DNA of 37,634 nt from Flavobacterium sp. (GTDB lineage Bacteria; Bacteroidota; Bacteroidia; Flavobacteriales; Flavobacteriaceae): positions 1 through 37,634 of the forward strand of contig JACMPO010000101.1 in the NCBI GenBank assembly GCA_014377455.1. The letters are read 5' to 3'. The translations under genes were made by a program, and so were the position numbers. This document shows positions 32,201 through 37,634 of the stretch, in pieces; position 1 is the stretch's first letter; each line of letters begins with the position of its first letter. The notes beneath the pieces are model-generated. The model was not told the DNA's origin. It was given only the letters and a program-made list of their open reading frames with translations, and ran no database searches.

Positions 32201-32319
32201 ATAGAAGGAAATTCGCGCACACCAAGGAAAGTATAACCAAGAATTCCAAACAAAATGATTAGCAAATTGAGAACTATGGTTAAAACAGGTCTTTTTATAC
32301 TTAATGTAGATAAACTCAT
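29230..32319 (-). CDS. RND-family efflux pump permease (AcrB/MdtB-like)
   Basis: The 1029-residue protein is a proton-driven multidrug-type RND transporter of the inner membrane. It has 12 membrane segments and two large periplasmic loops. It starts 'LSTLSIKRPVLTIVLNLLIILFGILGY' and holds 'REFPSIDPAQITI', 'GVSGVQIWGQKKYAMRLWIDP' and the proton-relay region 'GLVVDDGIVVTENIFKKVEDG' in the fourth segment. 'LILAAQFESFIDPFIIILTVPMAVAG' and 'GTIMLIGLVTKNGILIVEFAN' complete the second half. This is the HAE1 type, which exports drugs, dyes or lipophilic compounds rather than metals (HME pumps differ in segment four). It lies between adaptor and TolC genes. Confidence 0.95.
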   Translation of the reverse strand: MSLSTLSIKRPVLTIVLNLLIILFGILGYTFLGVREFPSIDPAQITIRTDYAGANSDIIESQITEPIEKSINSIDGIKNITSSSVQGTSTITVEFNLDKDLETAANDVRDKVAIAARSLPKDLDAPPVVSKADANGNAIISMTIQSDSRTQLELSDLAENTIEPQIETILGVSGVQIWGQKKYAMRLWIDPVKLASFGCTVSDVKTALNSQSVELPSGKLTGNNTELTVKTIGNLSKPEEFNNIIVKTEGDKIVRFSDIGSADLGPEVIETNMTQSGVPLVAVAIVPLPGANYLDISKEFYKKFEKLKKDLPKDIKLNIAIDDTVFVKKSVTEVAETILLSLVLVILIIYLFFRDWAIAFRPLIDIPVSLIATFFIMWLFGFSINVLTLLAIVLATGLVVDDGIVVTENIFKKVEDGMSPIEAAIKGSNEIFFAVISISITLAAVFLPVIFLQGFVGRLFREFGVVIGAAVLVSAFVSLTLTPMLNAYLMKGGVQKKTKFYNLTEPYFIKLNKGYASSLGNFMKRKWVSFPILIACFGLIYLFFSIIKKETAPYDDRSGFLMSINTAEGSSYDYTDRFMQEVSQLIDDSIPEKRVSLVITAPGFNASATNSGRIRVSLVESENRKKSQKEIAENLTKWTKKYADAKTTVLEQPTIAVNKRGGLPIQYIIQAQNFEKLQQKIPQFMDEVAKDPTFAISDVNLKFNKPEINVTIDRAKAESLGISVLDIAQTLQLSLSGQRFGYFLKNGRQYQVIGQFEEKDRSKPLDLTSIFVRNKTGQLIQMDNVVKISEKSNPPQLYHNNRMTSATVMAGLSPGKTIGDGIEAMNKIKAKVLDDTFTTDLGGESRDFEESSSNTSFAFGLALLLIYLILAAQFESFIDPFIIILTVPMAVAGALFSLWLFGQTWNIFSQIGTIMLIGLVTKNGILIVEFANQLREQGKPKYDAILEAAESRLRPILMTSLAIALGALPIALSLGAAAKSRIGMGVVIVGGTIFSLILTLFVIPSIYFLWSKTRKHYPEFDNLEAFENK

Positions 32320-32360
32320 TTTGTTAGGTTAAGAATTACAAATTAGAAACGTGGGTATGT

Positions 32361-33422
32361 TTAATTTTTAATTTTCAATTTAATTGGTGCCTCATCTTTT
32401 AAAGACATTACGCCCGATGTGATTAAAGTATCGCCCACTTTTAAACCAGAAAGTACCAAAACAGAGGACTCCGTTCGGGACGAAGTTTCAACAGCAACTT
32501 CTTTAGCAACACCATTATTTGCAACATATACTTTTTTACCACTTTGAACAGGAACAATGGCTTCTGTTGGGATAATAATGGCATCGTTTATTTGTGTAAG
32601 GGGTAAAATAATCGATGCAAAAGTTCCCGGAAAAATTTTCCCATTATTGTTTTGCGTAATTGCTTTTACTTGCAATGTTCGCGTGTTTACTTCTATGCTG
32701 GGTTCGATAGCATAAATTTTAGCAACAAATTTTTCGGTTGAACCTGTGACTTCAAAACTAATATTAGAATTAATTTTTACCTGACTTGCATATTTTTCGG
32801 GAATCGAAAAGGTAATTTTTAACTGATTTATGTTTACCAAGTTTGCCACTAAAACTGCTGGAGTAATATAAGTTCCTGGTGAAATATTGCGCAAACCAAT
32901 TCTACCAGAGAATGGTGCTTTTACTGATGTTTTTGAAATTTGAGCACTTATAAGTTGGCTTTGTGCTTTGGCAGATATAAAATCGGCGCTGGCAATGTCA
33001 TATTCTTCTTGGCTTATCGCTTCCTTTTGGAGAAGTAATTTGGCACGTCGCTCATTTTCTGATGCTAAATTTTCTTTAGTTCGAGCTTGATTCAGTTGTG
33101 CTCGCAATTCAATATCATTTACCTTAAAAAGTAATTGTCCTTTAGATACGTTGCTTCCTTCTTGAAAATTTATACTTTCTACAATGCCAGATGTTTCGCT
33201 GTGAATTTCGACTTGTTCATTTGCTTCGATGGAACCTGATAATGATAAATTATCATTAAAAACTTGTGATTTTACAACCATTGCGCTCACGGAAGTAGCT
33301 GGTTTTTTATCTCCTTTTGATTTTTCGCCTTCGCCACCTTCGGAGTTTTTAGAAATGCGATAAAAAATTAGTCCACCAATTGATATTAGAACAATTATAA
33401 TGAGTAGCGTTTTTAATTTCAT
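32361..33422 (-). CDS. RND efflux periplasmic adaptor (membrane-fusion protein)
   Basis: From the ATG at 33422 this is a 353-residue protein with an N-terminal membrane anchor ('LLIIIVLISIGGLIFYRI'), a Lys/Glu/Gly-rich linker, a lipoyl-like half-domain ('GSIEANEQVEIHSETSGIVESINFQEGSNVSKGQLLFKV'), an alpha-helical hairpin ('LNQARTKENLASENERRAKLLLQKEAISQEEYDIASAD') and the second lipoyl half ('SVKAPFSGRIGLRNISPGTYI'). It joins the RND pump to TolC. It is the first gene of the operon. The leader before the ATG holds a -7 box and a perfect palindrome, so transcription is probably repressible. The longer frame to 33440 is less likely because it extends into the palindrome. Confidence 0.93.
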   Translation of the reverse strand: MKLKTLLIIIVLISIGGLIFYRISKNSEGGEGEKSKGDKKPATSVSAMVVKSQVFNDNLSLSGSIEANEQVEIHSETSGIVESINFQEGSNVSKGQLLFKVNDIELRAQLNQARTKENLASENERRAKLLLQKEAISQEEYDIASADFISAKAQSQLISAQISKTSVKAPFSGRIGLRNISPGTYITPAVLVANLVNINQLKITFSIPEKYASQVKINSNISFEVTGSTEKFVAKIYAIEPSIEVNTRTLQVKAITQNNNGKIFPGTFASIILPLTQINDAIIIPTEAIVPVQSGKKVYVANNGVAKEVAVETSSRTESSVLVLSGLKVGDTLITSGVMSLKDEAPIKLKIKN

Positions 33423-33432
33423 ATACAAAGAG

Positions 33433-33448
33433 TTAAACAATTGTTTAA
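33433..33448. promoter_or_regulatory. Perfect 16-bp palindrome, likely operator of the efflux operon
   Basis: TTAAACAATTGTTTAA reads the same on both strands. It lies between the -7 box (33460-33467) and the adaptor ATG (33422), in the 5' leader. A dimeric repressor of the TetR type commonly binds such a site in efflux operons. No TetR-like gene is within the window near it. Confidence 0.6.
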
Positions 33449-33459
33449 TTGATAAAGGG

Positions 33460-33467
33460 CAAAATTA
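33460..33467 (-). promoter_or_regulatory. -7 promoter box for the efflux operon
   Basis: The minus strand reads TAATTTTG, matching TAnnTTTG, 38 bases before the adaptor ATG. No -33 TTG at the usual spacing is seen. Confidence 0.45.
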
Positions 33468-33612
33468 AGTAAGTAGACTTGAGATGTGAAAAAGTTTAAA
33501 TTATTATTAACATTTTAGTGCTTAAAATTGTAGGTCATTTTATGGTTTTTACAACACTCAGTTTTACTATTTACAAGATAATTATTTAGAACTACCAGCT
33601 TAACTTATACAA

Positions 33613-33648
33613 AAAAAACCGCCCGTAGTATAAACTACGAGCGGTTTT
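33613..33648 (-). terminator. Terminator after the Oar-like receptor gene
   Basis: AAAACCGCCCGTAGT (33615-33629) pairs with ACTACGAGCGGTTTT (33634-33648), a 15-bp stem with one mismatch and an ATAA loop. On the minus strand it ends in a run of eight T. It lies 29 bases after the receptor stop and separates it from the efflux operon. Confidence 0.88.
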
Positions 33649-33676
33649 ATTTTATAAAACTGGAATTATATTATCA

Positions 33677-36600
33677 CTAAAACGAATATCTAAATCCAAG
33701 TTGACCTTGAAAACGAGATGCAAATTGGTCTACAGTATATGGTTTTGTTTTAGGAGTTGAATAGTTGTATAACGGATCGCCTGCATTTGGATTTCCTGCT
33801 GCCACATTTCCAACTTTAGTAAGTCCTAAACTCGCTGTAGAATTAAAGGTATTTGGAACAAAATAGCTTCGTCCCCAATCTTTATTCAATAAGTTTCCAA
33901 CATTGATAACACTAAAAGAGATTTGAATAGAATGAATTGAATTTTTAACTTTAAATTTAAATTCATCCATAACTCTCATGTCTGCTTGAATATTCCACGG
34001 TGTTCTGTCACCATTCCTTTCTGTAAATTGACCTCTTCGTGAACTTAGATAATCATTGCTTTGAATAAATTGTTCATATTCGGTAGCTTGTTGTGCTGCA
34101 CTTTTAATGATAACTCCTCCAGCACCCGTAATGTCTTTCATAAACGATAACGTTTGGGCATAATCTTTAGGGATGAATGCTAATCCTGCAGCTTGCGGAT
34201 CATTTGCAATGGTGGAGTTTACATATCCCCAAGTAAATGTATTTCCAGATTGTGCATTGAAATAAACGTTAGCCGATAAGGTATTGTTTTTGGTAAGGTT
34301 TATAGCATAACCTAAATTACTTACAAAACGATGTTTTACATCAAAGTTTGAATAGGCAAGTTTTGGATCGTTTGGTGTTAACGACTGGTTTAATTGCCAG
34401 TTACTTTCCATGGAGTTTCTAATTCCATTAGTGATGTCTTTAGATTGACCAAAAGTATATGCCACCATAAAATTTAAACCAAAATTATACGTCTTAGATA
34501 CTTGTGCTGTTAAACTGTAACGGTAACCTTGGTTGGTGTTAGAAAGCAAATAAGCATTGGAAAGATTATTGTTAATTTTATTACCGCTGTAAATTGGCAT
34601 TTCGTGGTTAACATCATACGTGAAATAGCTTACTTTATCTTCAAGATTTATTTGTTGGAACTTTAAATCTCTAATAACCTTAGTGTAGATTCCTTCAAAA
34701 GTAACTTTATATCCTTTTATTGTAAAATCTACAGCTAGCGAGTTTCTAGAAATTTGTGGCATTTTAAATTTGTTATCTATCAAATCTATTTGCGTTCTGT
34801 TGGCTTGACCATTTGCAAAAGCATAAGTTTGTCCGCCTTGCGCTAATGGATCGCCAATGTTGCTCGATGCCGTAGGTTTTACGTCATAACTTCCGTAACC
34901 CACACCATCATTATAAAAGGCATATCCTAACCACGCAAAAGGTATTCTTCCTGTAAATATACCGCTTCCACCACGTATGATTACTGATTTGTCTCCGTTA
35001 ACATCATAACTAAATCCAAATCTAGGCGATATTAAAGCCGATCCAAAAAAATTATTTTTTATTTGGCTCACAGGAGTATATGCATAGGTTGTTCCGTAGT
35101 TTGGATCTTGTGGCGAACTAATTGCCTGATTGCTTAATTGTGGTTTCGATGGCATGTCGGTATAATCAATTCTGACACCTGGAGTAATTTTTAATTTTGA
35201 ACCCACTTTAATTTCATCTTGCAAGTAAGCACTGTATAAATTTACTTTAAACTTGGCGTAGGGATTATTAAAAATATCATCACGACTTGCACCGTCATTC
35301 GCATAAGAACCACGAACTCTACTAGGCAAACCGTTGTAAAAGTTATTTAAAGACGAATAGGCAACACGACCATTTAAGGAGTTTACAAAACCATAATTGA
35401 TATCGTAAAACTCGTTGTGGGTTCCTAACAAGAAGGTATGATTTCCTGATTTATAGGTTAAATTATCAGTAATTTCGGTAGTGTTTTGCTTCATGTTAAA
35501 AACAGTAGCCTCTCGATCGTTACCAAAAAGTAGTGTTCCACCATTGTATCCTATTTCCACTTGAGGAAATAAAATGTTACCCGATTTTGGTTCGCGGTAA
35601 TCTTTAATGGTAGAATATCCTACGACTAAATCATTGGAAAAGTTAAGACCAAAATGACTCTTAAATTCTAAAACGGTACTGTTAGATACGTTTTTCTGTA
35701 TATAATCAATGCTTGAAAAACGGAAATTTGCAGCATCACGTTCCAAGTTAGAAGCTTCTGAAAACACGATATTATTTCGAACCGAAAGCGAGTTGTTAGC
35801 ATTTATTTTCCAATCTATTTTATTGAAAATCTTTTTGGATTTTGCATAGTTGGTATATGCATCGTACGTTCCCAGATCAAAACCATATTTGGTTTTCACA
35901 AAATCGGTAAGGGTTTGTGCTGTGGTAGCATCGATTAACGAACCTTGGTCACCACCATTGTAAAATAGGGGATCGTTACGCTCGGCAATTTCGCCATTGG
36001 TAAAAAAGAATAATTTATCTTTCACAATAGGAAAACCCACTCTAAATCCGTTTTGGAAATCGCCAAAGGTTGCTGGAATTTTGCTTCCATCACCGGCATT
36101 GTTTCTACCAGTAATGCTACCGTTTCGACCATAAGTATATACCGAACCCGTAACTTTGTTAGACCCACTTCTGGTTACCGCATTAACACTTCCACCAAGG
36201 AAATTCCCTAATTTAACATCATAAGGAGCGATGTACACTTGAATGTCTTGAATGGCATCAAGACTTATAGAGTTGGAACGGGTACTGCTTCCTGGCATCC
36301 CTGAAGTTCCCGACTGACCACCAAGTGACGGACTAAAACCAATGGCATCATTATTTATAGAACCGTCTATGGTAACATTATTGTATCTAAAGTTAGTTCC
36401 TGCAAACGAATTGTTTGAACTTTGTGGAGTAAGTTTGGTAACATCTTGAATGCCTCGGCTGATGTTTGGTAAACTGTTAATTTGTTTTTGACCAAAATTA
36501 CTTCCAGCGCCTGCTTTAGTTGCATTTTTTCCGGTCACTACCACTTCTTGCAACACACTGTCATTAGATTCTAACAGAATGTTTGGAATGTCGTTATCAC

Positions 36601-36892
36601 CAAGCGACAGTTGTACAGTGCTGTTTTCGTATGCCTTAAAATTATCGGCAGTAACCGAAATTTTGTACGGTCCGCCAACAGGAAGGTTTTCAAAGCTGAA
36701 TTCGCCCGATTTGTTTGACGTTGCTTTAAAAACAGAGTTTGTTGGCAAGTGCAACAACACGATTTTGGCGTTAGAAACGGGTAGATTTATGTTTACCACT
36801 TTACCCGAAAGGGAAGAAGTTGTAATTTGACCCGACATGAAAAAAGAAGAAAAAATAAACGCTAGGAACAGGACTATTTTTTTTGCTTTCAT
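33677..36892 (-). CDS. TonB-dependent receptor, Oar-like
   Basis: From the ATG at 36892 the protein has 1071 residues: a signal peptide ('KIVLFLAFIFSSFFMSGQ'), a carboxypeptidase-regulatory-like domain (about 25-105), a plug (about 115-245: 'LPNISRGIQDVTKLTPQSS', 'GSINNDAIGFSPSLGG', 'SISLDAIQDIQVYIAPYDVKLGNFLGGSVNAVTRSGSN') and a long barrel ending in 'FQGQLGFRYSF', the expected terminal aromatic residue. The plug sequence, especially 'YDVKLGNFLGGSVNAVTRSGSN', is of the Oar type described in Myxococcus and common in Bacteroidetes. The cargo is unknown; Oar has been linked to protein export or signalling. No SusD-like partner is adjacent, so glycan import is not indicated. The 12-residue longer frame begins inside the -7 box. 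Confidence 0.9.
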   Translation of the reverse strand: MKAKKIVLFLAFIFSSFFMSGQITTSSLSGKVVNINLPVSNAKIVLLHLPTNSVFKATSNKSGEFSFENLPVGGPYKISVTADNFKAYENSTVQLSLGDNDIPNILLESNDSVLQEVVVTGKNATKAGAGSNFGQKQINSLPNISRGIQDVTKLTPQSSNNSFAGTNFRYNNVTIDGSINNDAIGFSPSLGGQSGTSGMPGSSTRSNSISLDAIQDIQVYIAPYDVKLGNFLGGSVNAVTRSGSNKVTGSVYTYGRNGSITGRNNAGDGSKIPATFGDFQNGFRVGFPIVKDKLFFFTNGEIAERNDPLFYNGGDQGSLIDATTAQTLTDFVKTKYGFDLGTYDAYTNYAKSKKIFNKIDWKINANNSLSVRNNIVFSEASNLERDAANFRFSSIDYIQKNVSNSTVLEFKSHFGLNFSNDLVVGYSTIKDYREPKSGNILFPQVEIGYNGGTLLFGNDREATVFNMKQNTTEITDNLTYKSGNHTFLLGTHNEFYDINYGFVNSLNGRVAYSSLNNFYNGLPSRVRGSYANDGASRDDIFNNPYAKFKVNLYSAYLQDEIKVGSKLKITPGVRIDYTDMPSKPQLSNQAISSPQDPNYGTTYAYTPVSQIKNNFFGSALISPRFGFSYDVNGDKSVIIRGGSGIFTGRIPFAWLGYAFYNDGVGYGSYDVKPTASSNIGDPLAQGGQTYAFANGQANRTQIDLIDNKFKMPQISRNSLAVDFTIKGYKVTFEGIYTKVIRDLKFQQINLEDKVSYFTYDVNHEMPIYSGNKINNNLSNAYLLSNTNQGYRYSLTAQVSKTYNFGLNFMVAYTFGQSKDITNGIRNSMESNWQLNQSLTPNDPKLAYSNFDVKHRFVSNLGYAINLTKNNTLSANVYFNAQSGNTFTWGYVNSTIANDPQAAGLAFIPKDYAQTLSFMKDITGAGGVIIKSAAQQATEYEQFIQSNDYLSSRRGQFTERNGDRTPWNIQADMRVMDEFKFKVKNSIHSIQISFSVINVGNLLNKDWGRSYFVPNTFNSTASLGLTKVGNVAAGNPNAGDPLYNYSTPKTKPYTVDQFASRFQGQLGFRYSF

Positions 36893-36925
36893 AAGACTAG
36901 AATAATTTGAGTTAAATTTTTTTTG

Positions 36926-36954
36926 CAAAATTAGAATTCAATTATCAAAGCAAA
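36926..36954 (-). promoter_or_regulatory. Full promoter for the Oar-like receptor
   Basis: On the minus strand TTTG (36954-36951) and TAATTTTG (36933-36926) are 17 bases apart, within the Flavobacterium consensus. The ATG at 36892 lies 33 bases further on. An ATG at 36928 falls within the -7 box and cannot be the start. Confidence 0.55.
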
Positions 36955-37169
36955 GTTTTTAAAAATTAAGATTATGTAAAGTTTTTGTTAACTTTTTTTT
37001 CTATTGTAAATTTAATGTTAGGATTTTGAGTTTAAATATAGGATTACGATTTGGAGTATCTAATTATTGTTAATTATTGAAACTGTGTGCAGGGAACGAT
37101 TTGGAATCTGTGCTATTTAGAGCAAGGGTAAAAGGAGTTAGCTGCAGTGTTCATCTGATGGCACTATTG
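36955..37169. other. Intergenic region between the receptor and the chrA remnant
   Basis: About 215 bases without a supported gene. The part from about 37080 to 37165 is noticeably richer in G and C than its surroundings. It contains a ~35-codon open frame on the + strand (37077-37184, no family recognised). I see no RNA gene or clear terminator. Confidence 0.4.
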
Positions 37170-37445
37170 TTATATACAGTATAAAAGGTACCCCATTATG
37201 GAACCTCCTAAAACAATAAATACACTATTTATTTTTATGTAATTAAATGTTGTAAGAATACTTAGAATGACGATTAAAATAGTCCGCCAATCGACTATCG
37301 TTTCTCTTCCCATTTCAAAACATATAGAAATAATAATTACAATTGAAGCAACATTTACTGCATCTAAAAAAGTTGCAAAAACAGTACAGCTATATTTAAT
37401 TTTTTTATAGGTAAAGCTCCTATAATAACTAGGATGAAGTACTGG
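37170..37445 (-). pseudogene. C-terminal fragment of a ChrA-type chromate transporter
   Basis: The minus strand is open from 37445 down to a TAA at 37170-37172. About 83 of its codons read as the end of a ChrA protein: 'TVFATFLDAVNVASIVIIIS', then 'CFEMGRETIVDWRTILIVIL', then 'INSVFIVLGGSIMGYLLY'. The 'FLDAVNVAS' turn, the 'DW' before a membrane segment and the 'LGG...GYLL' end are all typical of the second ChrA domain. ChrA exports chromate using the membrane potential. A complete long-chain ChrA has about 350-450 residues, so at least three quarters are missing. The frame closes at 37446, exactly where the 22-bp array starts, so the gene is either interrupted by the array or a decayed remnant. 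Confidence 0.65.
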
Positions 37446-37456
37446 TTATTATAGGA
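37418..37456. repeat. Inverted repeat at the edge of the 22-bp array
   Basis: TCCTATAATAAC (37418-37429) is the exact reverse complement of GTTATTATAGGA (37445-37456), which lies in the first array unit. The 15 bases between would form a hairpin loop. The inverted copy sits at the point where ChrA-like reading ends. Confidence 0.75.
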
Positions 37457-37634
37457 TAAGCTAGTGGTTATTATAGGATAAGCTAGTAGTTATTATAGGA
37501 TAAGCTAGTGGTTAGTATAGGATAAGCTAGTAGTTATTATAGGATAAGCTAGTGGTTATTATAGGATAAGCTAGTGGTTATTATAGGATAAGCTAGTGGT
37601 TATTATAGGATAAGCTAGTGGTTAGTATAGGATA
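37444..37634. repeat. 22-bp tandem repeat array
   Basis: Eight complete units and a 15-base partial ninth of GGTTATTATAGGATAAGCTAGT follow each other without spacers and run off the window end. Five of the units (1, 2, 6, 7, 8) are identical. The others vary only at position 1 (A in units 3 and 5) or position 6 (G in unit 4 and in the partial ninth). The unit is not a multiple of three and has stop codons in all + frames, so it is not coding. There are no unique spacers, which excludes CRISPR. Confidence 0.95.

Noticed and set aside
33677..36892. SusC of a polysaccharide utilisation locus
   Set aside because: No SusD, glycosidase or sigma/anti-sigma partner is adjacent, and the plug is of the Oar type.
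37077..37184. 35-codon + frame with slightly higher G+C before the chrA remnant
   Set aside because: No family resemblance, no ATG near its start, and it runs into the chrA fragment on the other strand. It may be the remnant of another gene, but I cannot support one.
37444..37634. CRISPR array
   Set aside because: The 22-bp units are directly adjacent with no unique spacers, and no cas genes are in the window.

Overview
The window is a piece of an A+T-rich Bacteroidetes chromosome, most likely Flavobacterium or a close relative. The evidence is the gene content: Oar-type and OMP_b-brl_3 TonB-dependent receptors, a compact 347-residue MenE, a Flavobacterium-type sigma/anti-sigma/Spy-like trio and an Rcp1-like regulator paired with a CHASE3-PAS kinase. 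In addition, many genes lack a Shine-Dalgarno sequence and are preceded by the Bacteroidetes -7 box TAnnTTTG. Most of the window is ordinary chromosomal backbone. I found no tRNA, rRNA, CRISPR array, prophage or complete insertion sequence.

Layout. 1-45 (-): first codons of a CvfB-like S1-domain protein. 425-3245 (+): AraC-type regulator, response regulator and hybrid-sensor kinase. 3377-4157 (+): a small unknown gene, then a SET-domain methyltransferase gene broken by one in-frame TAA. 4141-5799 (-): menD. 5916-8207: a GNAT acetyltransferase, a MazG-like pyrophosphohydrolase (-), a small membrane protein and a membrane-anchored SRPBCC-GyrI fusion. 8314-9778 (+): ECF sigma factor, membrane protein and Spy-like periplasmic protein. 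9793-10842 (-): a YCF48/BNR-type secreted protein. 10968-16996 (+): a Ser-Pro-Arg repeat protein, kup, a secreted aspartyl protease with PDZ, and a coiled-coil membrane protein. 17001-18239 (-): hutI. 18309-19379 (+): corA. 19386-21994 (-): nhaA and fumC. 22136-22306 (+): a 56-residue membrane protein with its own promoter and terminator. 22375-24873 (-): an outer-membrane barrel receptor. 25066-27049 (+): a CPBP protease overlapping menE. 27148-27747 (-): a NUMOD4/HNH-derived DNA-binding protein. 27912-33422 (-): a complete RND efflux operon (adaptor, pump, TolC). 33677-36892 (-): an Oar-like TonB receptor. 37170-37634: the 3' end of a chrA-like gene cut off by a 22-bp tandem repeat array that runs off the window.

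How it fits together. menD and menE belong to menaquinone synthesis, and fumC to the TCA cycle. kup, corA and nhaA handle K+, Mg2+ and Na+/H+. The RND operon has a perfect 16-bp palindrome between its -7 box and the adaptor start codon, which looks like a repressor operator, but no regulator gene lies nearby. The sigma/anti-sigma/Spy trio looks like a small envelope-stress unit.

The features most worth a second look are the SET gene nonsense codon, the HNH-family protein lacking catalytic residues, the SPR-repeat protein, the efflux palindrome, and the chrA remnant joined to the 22-bp array. I see no clear evidence of a wholly new multi-gene system.
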